NCBI GenBank assembly: GCA_946406115.1
Contig: OX291541.1
Coordinates: 21,483,908 to 21,547,907 of the forward strand
Length of the DNA: 64,000 nucleotides
Origin: Apoda limacodes
Lineage: Eukaryota; Arthropoda; Insecta; Lepidoptera; Limacodidae
Reading direction: 5' to 3'
Under the pieces are notes generated by a model. The model was given only the letters and a program-made list of their open reading frames with translations. It was not told where the DNA came from and did not search any database. A program made the position numbers and the translations under genes. Position 1 is the stretch's first letter. Each line of letters opens with the position of its first letter. This document shows, in pieces, positions 43,201-51,450 of this stretch.

Positions 43201-46200
43201 TTCCAACTTGACGGCTCCTGGGCGGATGTATTTATCCTTATCATTGGCGCAGTGCTGCAGCAGGGTTGCACTTTGGAGCCACGATTTGCAGCAGGTAAAT
43301 ATATCAAGAACGTATACATAATATCTTGTAAAACCCTGTTATTAATCTTTATATGTTATTAATCCTGCTCCATTATCTTAATTTACTATATATCTGATTT
43401 AGCTCTGTTTTTAATATATATACGACTAATGGGCCATATTTAAAGTCATTTTATGAATATACACTGTATATAAAAGACAATTTTGCAGGTATAGGTTCAC
43501 CTATTCCATATTTATGCAGGACTTAATTGAATCCTTAAATCGGATAGATAGGTTTTAATGCAAATAGTTTTAAATATTTCATTATTGCAAAGAAAATATA
43601 TCTCATCGCCTTTTTTTTAGCGCCAATAAAGTTTGTCCAGTAGGATATATTTAATTTTTTAATTACATGCAGCATTTTAAATCTTTTCGCAACACCTTCT
43701 CCTAATTTTAATTTTTCTTTAACCTAAAAATATTACCTTCTGCAGTTTACTACTCCATAACATTTGTGCTTAAGCTATTACTTACATAAATTGTTTTAGC
43801 AATATATTACGATGTTTAATAAATTTTGCAGATAATCTAGGTTTTATTAATAAATCTGCAATTTGATCATGCCAATCAATAGTAGAACAATAGTTAATTA
43901 AAATATTACCTCTAAGAATATTCTCATGAATGAAATAATATCTAATATCAATATGTTTCGATCTTTTGTTAAATATAGTATAGTATAGAGATTTGGTTAT
44001 CAATATTTGAAGTATTCTTAATTTCACATACCATCAATTTATTCAGTAAATATTTTGAATATAAAGTTTCCTCACAGCAGTCATATACTCGGCCTAGGTT
44101 GAGGAAAGAGCTACTATCGGTTGCCTTTTTAAACTCCAGACAACAGGCCCTCCTGAGTACATAACTATAAAGCCTGTAGTACTTCGTCTGTAATTGGAAC
44201 TCCGGCATAGTCAGAGTCCCAACAAGCATTTACCTTCAAAGCCAATTTTTTTATATAAAATATACCTCTTTCTTTGGTCCCTGACAAGTATTTCAATATT
44301 TTCTTTGCTGCTACTATGTCTTCCTGAGGAGGTTTTTCTACTTTTGTGCTTGCTTCTTGAACATCTCGAGCAATGTCTGGTCTGGTTCTTATTATACATA
44401 TTCCTATTTGATTTTTTATCGCAATTACATGGTGTCTTACCTGTTTTTGCATCCATCATTAAATTTTTCTGTGTTAGTTTTATTCCATCTTCAGATCTGT
44501 TTATTTTAAGCCAATAAAAGTTCTTGGATTATGAAATGTTTTCATTTAAAATTTATTTTCTAAACTTCTTAAATTCTCCATTATATTATATTTATTCTTT
44601 GCTATGCCGAAACCATCATCTACGTAAAGAGTAATTAAAGCTGTTTTTCTTTATTTGTAAATACACATCTATCCGTTTTAGTTGGTTGGTTAAGTTTTAT
44701 CATTTTTTCAGTAAATCGTTTGTTTCATGTTATAGGAGCTTATTTTAATCCATACAGTGATAGTTTCTTTCTTGATAACCTTCTGGCATATCCATGTAAA
44801 TTTCTTGATCATTTAATTGGCAAAAAACGCTGTTTTGATATCATATGTGATAGGCTTTACAATATGTATGTATTTTGTGTGTGTATTTTTACAATTTTTG
44901 ATATTTTTACTTTTCCTTATTTTATCTATAATATCTTTAGTTAACTTATTTAGTATATCGGAGAGCATATATTTTTTTATGCGCTGTCCGTATACATTAT
45001 TATAGCTAGGTTATTTTTAATGTGATAAGTATGTTAAAGTACGTAAACCGGACTCTTACCGGAATTTTATAGATTTAAGGTTTAATAAGTGTCGTGATTT
45101 GAAAACTAGTTAAAGAATGTGACAATAAAGGTAATCATGTAAGTATTTTAATGATTTTTGATTAAATTACCAGAAAAAGAACATTAAGTAAAGATAGGTT
45201 ATGTTAACAAGATTTGCAAAAAGATTCTGAGTCAGGTTTAGGTTGCTAGGTCTTACTTTTTCGTGTAATGTATTTATTAAATAAACATTTTCACAAACAA
45301 ATTCTAGTGTTATTTTATCATGTACACTTAATAATTTGCAGTAGCCAAATAGATTATTATAATTATCCTTATAAAAGTTTTTAATTTTTATAGGGACAAT
45401 GGCTTTTTTATATTAATAATTAAAGGTTACACTTCTTCTTTATAAGATTTATAAGTTCGTCCATAGCTTCCTAAGCCATATGAAATGATCGAGTCCCCTA
45501 GGGCTAAGAACATAAGTTTAAGTGTATTATACGTTAGCTTATATTCTAGTATAGATAGGTTTGACAAAAGTACGCGTAGCTTATCACATATAGCCCGGGG
45601 ATAAGAGTAGGCGGAACGGACGGCAAAAGGGGTTCGAAATTTGACTTCTTTGACGGCTCATTTTTTTCGTCTTGAAGTAAAGTTTATACATTTAAAAAGT
45701 ATCTTAAAAATGCGAAAAACTAAATAATATAAATCATTAATCAAAATAATTTTAATTTAATTTGGTTTTTTTTAACATTGGTTCATCTTCGTCATCTGAT
45801 TCAATATTATTCTCGCTATTCGCCTTCTTCTTCGTCATTTTCTTCTTCATATTAATCTTCAATTTCATCAGTTTGACCAATATTCTCCAATTCTTTGTCG
45901 GCGACATCTTCTAGATCACTTGCATCTTCATAGACTTGTTTTTCTCTATTAGATCAATTTTCCGAGCCATGACAATGACCGCACAAATTTTTACATTTGA
46001 GCCCATGCTTTCGACAGCCGCACTTTTTATTGTCACAACCAGTTTCGCAATTACAACTAATAATTTTTAATAATTTTTCTGGAATTCCTTTGCTTTAACC
46101 ATATCAAGCTCATTGCCTAGCCAAAGTTGCAGTTGATGGTATACTCTGAAGCTATGCTGTACAACAGCTCCTTCAGTTGGAGGAAGGTTTTCCAATTTGA

Positions 46201-49200
46201 AGGTGGATTTCTTTGCTGCAGCTTGATAATGCAGAAATCTCACTTTATTTTCGATATATTTGTGTCAACTACACAAGTATACTACAGAATATTGTGTATA
46301 AAGTGATGTTCACCTGATGATTTCAAGGAGTTTTTAACAGCTTTACCAAAATGTTTTCTTAATTATTAACATAAATCTAGTTTTCGATCGGGGCTAGGAT
46401 AGAGCCTAAGCTTGCACCTTTCTCGGTTAATTTTTTTTTTATTATACATGTCACCTATTTTTACTGTCGTGTATCAGTGGTTGAATGGTTGCCATATAGT
46501 GACTGTGTTAAAAATCTCTCTCCTGGGTCCACAAATCAAGGAGGAAGAGGAGCCGGTGGTTTAAAAATTTTCTTCCAACTAAAACTAAAATTCCTCTAGC
46601 AAAATCTCTTCTTCTCCTTATTCTTGACTATGCTGATGCCAGTTATATTAATCTTACTGAAGACCAGCGTGACACGCTAGAACATCATTAAAACCCATGC
46701 ATAAGGTTTATATTTGGATTGCGGAATGACGACCATGTCTTCGAATACCGCAAACAACTGAAATGGCTTCCTATACCATTACGCAGGAATACTGACATAC
46801 TTTAACTTCTCTACTCTGTATTGTTCAATTATTTAAAAGAACGTTTTGAATACTACTATTCAATAAGATTTTCATCCAATCTTTTATTAAAAGTTCCTTC
46901 TCATTCCTCACATGTTTATGTTAAGTCCTTTTTTTACCTTCTTCTTTTAGAAAAGCTCAGTCACTTCCTGTACTTAAAAAACTTATTAAAGTTCATTAAT
47001 TAACTGATTCTTAAACATGCTTATTCTATTCTTGTAATTTTAAATGTTCTTCTATCTACTACATTTCTGTTTGAATAGGTATATTATACTATCATATATT
47101 GAACTTTATATAATGAAGTAATATTAATGAAACGTATACACCACCTACCCAATTCTTTATAAATTTTCCTTTAGCTATAGGTTGTGTGACAGAAGTCGCT
47201 TCTTGGCGCTAATACCACCTATTGTACGTTTAATAATTAGTGTCTTAGATTAAGTTATTATATTGTTTTTATAATTTATACAATCGAATGCCTTACAAAA
47301 GTCTATAAAAATAGTAAGAACATGTTTTTTCTCATTTAGATATTTTTTCTCCGAAAACCGTACTGTTTTTCATTGATAATATTATAATTTATTAAATATT
47401 AATTTATTTCGTTACCGAAATACGTTTGAATTATTTATATCATGTATGTTTAAGCAATACATGACAGTATGGTTATCGGCGTGTAGTTAATTATGTGGTT
47501 GTGACCGCTATTTTTATAGATGGGTCTTGTTTTTTCAAATTTAAGTTTGTCGGAGTGAGTTGATTTGAAATACTTGTGTTTATTAGGTGCATGATGACTG
47601 CAGTTTGAGTAGTGTAGTTATTAATAAGGTAAAGTATCTGGAATGTTGGTAGCCCACATACACTCAGAAAGGTGAAATAGTTAAAAAAAAAATGTGTTCA
47701 AATAAGTGTTCATAGAGTGCACTCTCCAGTGTCATCAATATATGTATAAGCTTCTTGGTAATACCCTTTTTAATGCAAGTGTTTAAAGTATTTTTTTTTT
47801 AATCTAATTCTGAATGACTCCCTAGGACCCAGTTTGTAAACTGCCCGAACTGCTCGCTTCTGTAAAATAAAAAAGTGTCGATATAAGCAGCGTTTCTCCA
47901 AAGTAAGATCCTGTAGCACATTAGCCTGTGGAAATAACTAAAATAGACTAAAGGTCCAGTTTCATTATCAGTTAGGTTTCAAATCTTTTTGATGGCATAA
48001 ATAGCACAGCTAAACCTGTTAGCTAATTCACGAATGTGACTTCCCCATTGTAGCTTGAAATTAAGTGTTATACGTAGGACTTAAGTAGTGTCCACTATGT
48101 CCAGTTTCTCGTCCTTTACAACGCTTTTTGTGTCAACCTGTCTTACATTAGGTATCGTAAATTTAATACAACTTGTTTATTGACAGTAAACCAATTTAAA
48201 AAAAAATATTAAACCTCTTCCATTTTCTTATGAACCTTGCAAGTCTATGACAAAACATCCAATATCCTAAATTGTTCCTTACAGGCAGATGTGTCACTCT
48301 ACTATTATTTTTCGCGCTGACCATTCTGTACTCTGCCTACTCTGCTAATATCGTCGTCCTGCTACGGGCTCCCAGCCCTTCCGTGAGGACCCTCCAGGAC
48401 CTTCTCCATTCCCCTCTCAAACTGGGAGCTAGTGATTTTGAGTACAACAGGTATTTCTTTAAGGTAAGAATAACTTTTTTACAACGCTAAACGCAATTTA
48501 TCTTTGTGTCTGTTTTTGCTTATTCTTTTTTCACTGCACTGTTATGCTGCAACCGAAAAGTATACGCAGAATTCATTTATGTAAGGTCCTAAGACAGTGT
48601 GACCTTTGATTTATATAAAAGGGGAGCTTTTTTTATTCACAAAAATTCTGGAGATAAAACTCAACTACGAAAAAGATGAAAACAGATTAAAGATATTTGG
48701 AGTTTTTTTGGTACCAATGATGGATTTGGTCCTGACCTAACTGTTAAGTAAAATTTGATTCGTTACATAAGCTTTTTAATAAAGTAAATAATACTTAAAA
48801 AGTTGTTTTAATACCATATAATTAAAAAAAAAACAATTATTTGTCATAACTACTGAAAATAAAGGTTTCTAACTTACCACCGTTTAAATAGGGTTACTAC
48901 ACTACTTACTATTCCTTATTCTGTGGTAGGTACTACTGTGACTCGAATTTCTTCTACTACTGGAAATGAAAGTGTTGTTTTATTTATAACTACGCCCTTA
49001 GAAATATTTTAAAAAATTATTTTTTTTATATTATAAAAACATATTTTTAATCTATATCTAATATGAATAAAACAATATATATGTATAATAATAATAGTTT
49101 ATTTATTGTCAAACATACTGTGTTGTCATATAATTTTAAACATAATTCGAATAAGCTTTTTGCCTCTTTGATTCAATACCAACGTTTTATGACGCATTTT

Positions 49201-51450
49201 ACGACAAATTCTCGATAACATTAAATCTAACAATATATAAAACCTAAAAATATTTACCTACGCATTTAGTTCATTTCTATTTTTACAGAAATTAAATGAA
49301 CCAACCCGTAAAGCTATTTACAACAAAAAGATAGCACCTAAGGGGAAAAAACCAAACTTCTACAATATGAAGGATGGGGTAGAGAAAATAAGGCAGGTGA
49401 GCAGATTTAGGTTTTCTTTCTCTAGACAGGCTTTATGAATTTTCACGATTGAACCATACACCATACTCTTCCGCAGGGTCTCTTTGCGTTCCACATGGAG
49501 CTGAATCCAGGATATCGACTCATACAGGAAACTTACCAGGAACACGAGAAATGTGACTTGGTCGAGATTGACTACATCAACGAAATTGACCCCTGGGTGC
49601 CTGGACAAAGGCGGTCACCTTTTAAGGATCTCTTCACGATAAGGTTGCGTTAAAAGAACTAAAAAACAAGCATGTTAAAATTAAAAGATTCCGTAGTCGT
49701 CACTACAATCATTACAATATCTCCCATCACATATAGGTATCTCTATTATAATTTAAATTTTAAATTTCATTTACGAGCAAAAAGTAATGATAATCGGATA
49801 TTTCTAGTATTCACAAAAATCTAAAATAATAGAGAGCTTGCTTACACCTTCACTAGTAGGTACAGGTTAAAGGTATTTAAACACACAGTCACATTTCGAA
49901 ACTTCATTCATTTTATGTCAAGTCAGAGCCGTCATCAAAACTTCTGCATGAAAAATGTTTTATATCGATTTATTACTATTTTTTGATCACCCCTTGAATA
50001 TATTAGAATTCTGATTTTTTCCATTTTTTATGCGTTCAGAGTTATATCTTACTCTCGCACCCCTTCTTATTATATAGCCTCATACGTCTCCACTGTTGGG
50101 GCACAGCCTACTCTTACTATTTGGGTTGGGTGATTTTGGGCCGTAGTCCACACGCGGGCCCAGTCGGATTGTGGACTTCGTTCGTCTATTTTGACGATTT
50201 CCTCAAGGTGTTTTTCTTTACCGAAAAGCCAGTGGTGTGAATAATTAATATACTCATACTATAGAAATTCATGGCTCAATGGCTGAACAATATTTACGCT
50301 CAAAGTTGAAGTATTTAATTCTCATCACCAAAAAAACCGGCCAAGTGCGTGTTGTAACACGCATACGTTACGCAAGTTTTCGTAATTTTAGATGACCCCC
50401 CCCCCCCCCCACCAATCTTCCCTTGTCATTCGTTTTACTAAATTTTAGTATGAAAGATTTGACTTTGTCACACTTTGTATGATCACCCCCTGCCCCCTAA
50501 GGAATAACGTATTAAATGGATGGCCGCTTGTTTGTACAACATCTCAGTCAGTTTTGATGCTAAAGGTGGCCACATTCAGCAGAAACCCGAAACAAAACTC
50601 ACAGACATTATCTACAAACAATATAAAACGGTTGAAAAAATAGTTTATGACTATTGAATATTTTTCATTTTATTACTTTTTTAAATTACGCTTCGTAAAA
50701 AGAAGAAATAAACAAAATATCTAGTGGCGGCGCTAGTAGTCAGTATATGGAGCCTTAGTTAGAGTTAAATGAGAATCATCGGGAATATCTTTAAAAAATG
50801 TGAACCGATGATTCCGAAATAACAATTTCCGTTAAAGCTCTATTTTTTTCAAATTTAATACGAGGCTTAAAAGTCAGAGGGGATAGAAATTGTTCAACTT
50901 TGAAAGTCAATAACTAGCAAAGTATTACATCTTAGTGAAAAACTCTTCAGAAACCTCAAATGTATTTTAAAAGTCTTATCTAACAATATCCCACACCTAT
51001 AGAGCTACCCCTAAACATTTTTTTTTCTCAATTTTCATTCATAGTGGTTCACAAAACATAATATACGTAAGAACATATTTTTAAGGCTGTGACATACGGA
51101 AATGGACGGACAGATGGACATGTCGAATTCATAAGGATTCCGTTTTTGCCATTTGGCTACTATACAATTATTATTCTTATAGTTTCATAAAAATTCGGGA
51201 ATCTGGCATCCAGTCGTGCATCCACCACCGTCTGCACGTGCACCGGCCGCGCTGCATGGGCTCCTTCACCACCTTCAGCAGCATTGGCATCACCGACATG
51301 TACCCAGCTCTTCTCGCTGCCTCCTACGGGACACTGATGGCTCTAGCTGTCCTGCTACTCGAAATCGCCTATCACCGGCTTTTCTATTACAAGATGAAAA
51401 AGCTGCGTTCGAAATTAAGGAGGAATTGCAAAAAGAAGTTGCGTTTTTAA
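28054..51450 (+). CDS. Ionotropic receptor, IR75-like (11 exons, gene-level entry)
   Basis: A variant ionotropic glutamate receptor: a ligand-gated cation channel subunit of chemosensory neuron membranes, normally working with a co-receptor of the IR8a type. Exons: 28054-28213, 32430-32578, 36674-36830, 38599-38792, 40181-40353, 40826-41052, 43195-43294, 48285-48463, 49289-49396, 49477-49643, 51183-51450, about 626 residues, normal for IR75s. Layout: signal peptide, N-terminal region, S1 ligand lobe (exons 5-6), TM1 (exon 6), pore with GSWADV..QQG..EPR (exon 7), TM2 ending SAYSANIVVLL (exon 8), S2 lobe (exons 9-11), TM3 and a basic tail (exon 11). The sequence SAYSANI replaces the SYTANLAAF of true glutamate receptors, as in IRs. 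Phases agree at all junctions except exon 3/exon 4. IR75 subgroup assignment is from motif memory, not alignment. Introns are heavily loaded with transposons. Confidence 0.85.
28300..29055 (-). pseudogene. Jockey LINE, RT C terminus and 3' UTR (intron 1 of the receptor)
   Basis: Minus strand from 29055: DGKTWSDSTLQRQVCAFTAN, SIGILGVDISSDVQF, WGYQLGPFDSAERWAVRIVD-like text, LRRDFASLCVFYHLYNGMCS, ATFYHCKGIHTHILDPKWSR and FSLRILDWIIGFLKGR, the tail of the same subfamily as the element at 1-10030. The 3' UTR (28410-28300) holds ccaggcggaccgtaag. Stops and small indels; antisense to the receptor gene. Confidence 0.85.
29056..29884. other. Intron 1 filler
   Basis: No gene. 29630-29830 has LINE 3' UTR-like wording (gtgttagtttgtctgtcttt). 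Otherwise unassigned. Confidence 0.4.
29885..30620 (+). repeat. Composite repeat with a 121-bp tandem array
   Basis: Opens with tagctgacccggcgaacg, then two shorter units of the cggtttacccttattgcgc type. From 30119 it becomes a four-copy array with starts of gcgcgagtcc at 30119, 30240, 30361 and 30482 (period 121). Each unit ends aattggtccagccgtcttcg followed by agttttcc. No coding function, although it leaves repeat-driven open frames. Confidence 0.88.
31020..31650 (+). repeat. Second composite array, units of about 100-115 bp
   Basis: Begins tagctgaaccggtgaacg, then four units with gtgtgcataacaacttacc at about 31101, 31204, 31312 and 31438, each followed by a gaytcgcacttgaccct segment. It ends in a 130-bp block (31520-31640) with atcggatgcctacgtcatac and gtgcgttgatccgacag, which recurs at 32160-32285. 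Confidence 0.85.
31838..32285 (-). repeat. Interspersed repeat (cacgtttgttgtatgggag family), copy 1, joined to a second repeat
   Basis: 31838-32157 matches 53198-53665 inverted and 60965-61275: agggttccgtacgc, a (ccgt)n run at 31894-31918, aggctgtatctcatgaaccg, gataacggcaacaggtagac. 32158-32285 is the second repeat seen at 31520-31640. Both are common in lepidopteran genomes. Confidence 0.8.
32430..32578 (+). CDS. IR75-like receptor exon 2
   Basis: Acceptor ttttcag before 32430 and donor gtaggt after 32578. Reads VSLLAKTLHSTGLTFASSL and then HILIIADFSCDGAEMILIN, matching the H..LFV.DLSCE.A pattern of the family. Phase 1 in, 0 out; it continues into exon 3 as ILIN-ASRQ. Confidence 0.8.
33289..34683 (-). 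CDS. pogo-type transposase, DDE domain and C-terminal region
   Basis: 464 codons, open to the stop. It starts in the last part of the DNA-binding region (MYSFLKRNTGISLRLPEPTS, a CENP-B/pogo-like feature), followed by the DDE_1 catalytic core. The catalytic residues read as D57 (FNVDETGIS), D166 (LLILDNHCSH) and D202 (KMQPLDVTFYGPLK), a DD35D spacing within the pogo range. The last 180 residues are acidic, then Lys-rich, ending in VKEKKQTKGKSVKRR, a likely nuclear localisation signal. All three acidic residues are present, so the catalytic part may be functional. The full protein needs the upstream ORF, which is in a different frame. Confidence 0.9.
   Translation of the reverse strand: MYSFLKRNTGISLRLPEPTSLNRVLGFNKSEIGIFFTNLQTLMSKHNFPANRIFNVDETGISNVQKPGKIYAPTGLKQVGKATSAERGQNVTVVCALSATGIYVSPMFIYLRQRIKPSLKIGGPPGAIYECSKSGWINEDVFTKWLHHFATNIGAHKQNPALLILDNHCSHQSLNAYEFCRENGIHLLSLPSHTSHKMQPLDVTFYGPLKSAYSRECDLFMKMHPFEKITHDHLASIFNRVSTMEKAVKGFEVTGIYPLNPHIFDDEDILTADPIIEEASTEVRQSVVENEFIEPAIGHDKSTRSLPSSPSILDRSNEIRSHTPQRQTDQNPVDIFAKETASGIPFNNNRNKDTPSAAINVVIRKDIAEPSTSRRILEDLSPMPQKIIKIQRRVKKQHSIIFTSTPLKEQLEEKGRKRQMKIAKEKNAAEKKVKEKKQTKGKSVKRRVLNGSETSIYLIDVRYF
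34684..34960 (-). pseudogene. pogo-type transposase N terminus (psq-type helix-turn-helix), two apparent frame changes
   Basis: 34960 downwards reads MDQSVPKKKKKSCNPENLKA then ALEAIRNGSNIKAAARNFSI and PESTIRDRLKM, a pipsqueak/CENP-B-type helix-turn-helix for TIR binding. The frame then changes near 34800 to FTQEEEKEMVSFITLMAKKF, and again near 34690 to join VYSFLKRN of the DDE ORF. In intact relatives these are continuous. No GT-AG pair explains the two shifts, so this copy probably cannot make full-length transposase unless they are assembly errors. Confidence 0.8.
35599..36220. other. Intron 2 filler
   Basis: AT-rich, nothing recognised. Confidence 0.4.
36222..36546. mobile_element. Foldback MITE in intron 2
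   Basis: Left arm 36222-36325 and right arm 36439-36546 are inverse: ctgccaaaagatattctc with tgcacaaaacacatt on the left, aatgtgttttgtgca with gaatatcttttggtag on the right. Central ends are ttctagaacgttaa-like. It lies 130 bp before exon 3. Confidence 0.8.
36674..36830 (+). CDS. IR75-like receptor exon 3
   Basis: Acceptor taacag, donor gtgatt (weak). Reads GYFKAPYRWILLNLKNT and then LGKLDIFVDSDVIVARKAGS, the family's PYRWLL..LDI..DSDV block. It ends in phase 1, but exon 4 starts in phase 0, so this junction as drawn has one base too many. Confidence 0.75.
36880..37640 (-). repeat. Two diverged copies of one repeat in intron 3
   Basis: 36950-37110 and 37430-37530 share the order gtagctgtt/ctatagttcg, ggtta(c/t)a(g/a)t(a/t)attcc, gggaa(g/c)tttt(g/a)aa(t)ttt(t)c and ataaa.agta. 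On the minus strand both give chance open frames (KLPKGITVTLLHMGEQL and KVPVGIIITELKRTI), which look like the same decayed protein or 3' UTR. Unidentified. Confidence 0.45.
37641..38598. other. Intron 3 remainder, with a Jockey scrap at 38085-38140
   Basis: gatggtagcagtactccatg and ggccgaagttgcgac match the Jockey copy at 28740-28780 (minus strand, RPHMEYC-type). Nothing else recognised, and no extra receptor exon found that would cure the exon 3/4 phase. Confidence 0.5.
38599..38792 (+). CDS. IR75-like receptor exon 4
   Basis: Acceptor ttttaag, donor gtgagt. Reads DDLMNNTTALSIVITRDKQT, FGNYQNLNG, RSALRRSNLRRHILTMAAVV and YHMDDRL, fitting the RR.NL....L..A.V block that precedes the ligand-binding lobe. 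Phase 0 in, 2 out; joins exon 5 as DDRLNLHQDSISKMSY. Confidence 0.8.
39150..39420. repeat. Direct repeat, about two units, related to the foldback at 15.5-15.8 kb
   Basis: atcttgatgaggtatattat (39218) and catcttgatgaggtctatca (39329) each lead into tttctg..aagaaactacta and a gatcaatag.tacgcagatat-like end. Period about 111 bp. The words match the inverted pair at 15567-15802. Intron 4 of the receptor. Confidence 0.6.
39421..40180. other. Intron 4 remainder
   Basis: No gene. A short hairpin at about 39889-39929 (tagtgtcatgg / ccatgacacta). Confidence 0.45.
40181..40353 (+). CDS. IR75-like receptor exon 5 (start of ligand lobe S1)
   Basis: Acceptor attatag, donor gtgagt. Reads DSISKMSYMVIHICFEMLNA, THTWGYKDKNGSWQGLIDH and LLKKEADLG. 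WGY..NGSW.G and the AD(L/I)G end are family hallmarks. Phase 2 in, 1 out. Confidence 0.88.
40826..41052 (+). CDS. IR75-like receptor exon 6 (S1 end, TM1)
   Basis: Acceptor tttacag, donor gtaagt. Reads GTLTIFTQERLQAIEYIAMV, FVFREPPLAYVANIFTLPF, then the hydrophobic TM1 VWMAIIICVLGCSLFIYIA and SKWEASMGM. Phase 1 in, 0 out. Confidence 0.9.
41120..42640 (-). pseudogene. Jockey LINE 3' end in intron 6, split by a hAT-like element
   Basis: 3' UTR and tail at 41120-41440 (minus strand: ATFYHCNARHRQGFHFYTLE, RLGCGISSLLRFSLR). After the insertion 41441-42464 it continues at 42473-42625 (catttcgaacagttccgtag, ttgggatcgttgacaattct). It is the same region as 28400-28700. Inactive. Confidence 0.85.
41433..42472. 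mobile_element. Non-autonomous hAT-like element, 1.0 kb, 8-bp target duplication
   Basis: The element is 41441-42464. It starts TAGGGTTTCTG and ends CAGAAACCCTA (11-bp perfect TIR). The flanks CGTGGGCA (41433-41440) and TGTTGGCA (42465-42472) match at 6 of 8 and interrupt the Jockey text at the point expected from the copy at 28540. Sub-terminal zones are packed with TCTCGA/CTCGAG words (41454-41522 and 42386-42452). The interior is AT-rich with no transposase. Confidence 0.8.
42641..43194. other. Intron 6 remainder
   Basis: 42715-42920 has some LINE-like wording. Nothing firm. Confidence 0.35.
43195..43294 (+). CDS. IR75-like receptor exon 7 (pore loop)
   Basis: Acceptor gattgcag, donor gtaaat. 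The 100-bp exon reads HPFQLDGSWADVFILIIGAV and then LQQGCTLEPRFAA, the re-entrant pore segment. Phase 0 in, 1 out. Confidence 0.88.
43785..44900 (-). pseudogene. Ty1/copia pol fragment: reverse transcriptase and RNase H
   Basis: Minus strand from about 44900: RT with a YVDD box at 44626-44615 (LITLYVDDGFGIAKNKYN), then IGICIIRTRPDIARDVQEAS, DIVAAKKILKYLSGTKERGI and DSDYAGVP (RNase H start), and finally RSKHIDIRYYFIHENI and DWHDQIADLLIKPRL (RNase H end). A stretch at about 44040-44160 interrupts the RNase H. In intron 7 of the receptor gene. Related to, but not the same fragment as, 16060-17520. Confidence 0.85.
44901..45774. other. Intron 7 filler
   Basis: Some text to about 45000 may be the copia linker. 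Nothing else recognised. Confidence 0.4.
45775..46260 (-). pseudogene. C-terminal Cys-rich part of the unnamed HEEADTR-type protein family
   Basis: The minus strand reads AAKKSTFKLENLPPTEGAVV, SFRVYHQLQLWLG, then IPEKLLKIISCNC, ETGCDNKKCGCRKHGLKC and KNLCGHCHGSE (about 46090-45960), followed by an acidic tail (EDASDLEDVADKELENIG) with a stop or two. A 'PPT..A...H..R.Y.Q...W' stretch and then a C-X-C...C-X4-C-X-C...C-X2-C array form the C terminus I associate with the proteins that carry HEEADTR in the middle (see 1729-2475). The Cys array probably binds zinc. No TIRs recognised around this copy. Confidence 0.6.
46540..47000 (+). pseudogene. Jockey-type LINE, RT C-terminal region, plus strand
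   Basis: Reads LLLLILDYADASYINL, TLEHH (then stop), CIRFIFGLRNDDHVFEYRKQ, LKWLPIPLRRNTDI and LFNYLKERFEYYYSIRFSSN, matching the thumb and C-terminal region of Jockey/CR1-like RTs (LDYADV..CIRFIFGLR..DH...R..L.WLPI..RR). Intron 7. Confidence 0.8.
47270..47600 (-). pseudogene. Jockey-type LINE, RT palm fragment
   Basis: Minus strand from 47595: a FPDKLK..V.P.FK-like stretch (TNLNLKKQDPSIK) and then ILTIFIDFCKAFDCI at about 47335-47290, the first catalytic Asp motif of non-LTR RT. Very decayed. Confidence 0.6.
47760..48190 (-). pseudogene. Jockey-type LINE, RT thumb fragment, out of order with 47270-47600
   Basis: The minus strand reads KFTIPNVRQVDTKSVVKDEK, LRITLNFKLQWGSHIRELAN, SCAIYAIKKI, GPLVYFSYFHRLMCYRILLW and AAYIDTFLFYRSEQ. 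This is C-terminal to the palm piece but lies upstream of it on the minus strand, so the two are separate or rearranged insertions. It ends about 95 bp before receptor exon 8. Confidence 0.8.
48285..48463 (+). CDS. IR75-like receptor exon 8 (TM2)
   Basis: Acceptor ccttacag, donor gtaaga. Reads GRCVTLLLFFALTILYSAYS-ANIVVLLRAPSPS and then LKLGASDFEYNRYFFK. TM2 ends in the IR version of the channel signature. Phase 1 in, 0 out. Confidence 0.9.
48464..49288. other. Intron 8 filler
   Basis: AT-rich; no element recognised. Confidence 0.4.
49289..49396 (+). CDS. IR75-like receptor exon 9
   Basis: Acceptor ttttacag, donor gtgagc. 36 codons: KLNEPTRKAIYNKKIAPKGK, then NFYNMKDGVEKIRQ. Phase 0 both sides. 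Confidence 0.88.
49477..49643 (+). CDS. IR75-like receptor exon 10 (S2)
   Basis: Acceptor ttccgcag, donor gttgcg (weak). Reads GLFAFHMELNPGYRLIQETY, then EHEKCDLVEIDYINEIDPWV and RSPFKDLFTI. Phase 0 in, 2 out; joins exon 11 as FTISFIKIRESGIQS, which fits the family. Confidence 0.85.
49644..50079. other. Start of intron 10
   Basis: AT-rich; no element recognised. Confidence 0.4.
50080..50245 (-). repeat. SINE 3' half, minus strand
   Basis: Reversed copy of the SINE body at 24170-24580: cctcatacgtctccactgtt, gggtgattttgggccgtagt, cacacgcgggcccagtc, tttgacgatttcctcaaggt. In intron 10 of the receptor. Confidence 0.8.
50331..50560 (+). repeat. Variant of the ggccaagtgcg repeat, with a C run
   Basis: Starts aaaccggccaagtgcgtg and contains a run of about 15 C (50396-50410) and cgtattaaatggatggccgc. 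Only the first part matches the repeat at 53198. Confidence 0.5.
51183..51450 (+). CDS. IR75-like receptor exon 11 (S2 end, TM3, stop)
   Basis: Acceptor ttcttatag. Reads FIKIRESGIQSCIHHRLHVH, then FTTFSSIGITDMYPALLAAS, the hydrophobic TM3 YGTLMALAVLLLEIAY, and a basic cytoplasmic tail KLRSKLRRNCKKKLRF before TAA (51448-51450). More GC-rich than its surroundings. Possible poly(A) signals AATAAA at 51617 and 51652. Confidence 0.9.

Noticed and set aside
44194..44517. 107-codon plus-strand ORF rich in Leu/Phe (membrane-like)
   Set aside because: Antisense of the copia RT/RNase H text on the other strand.
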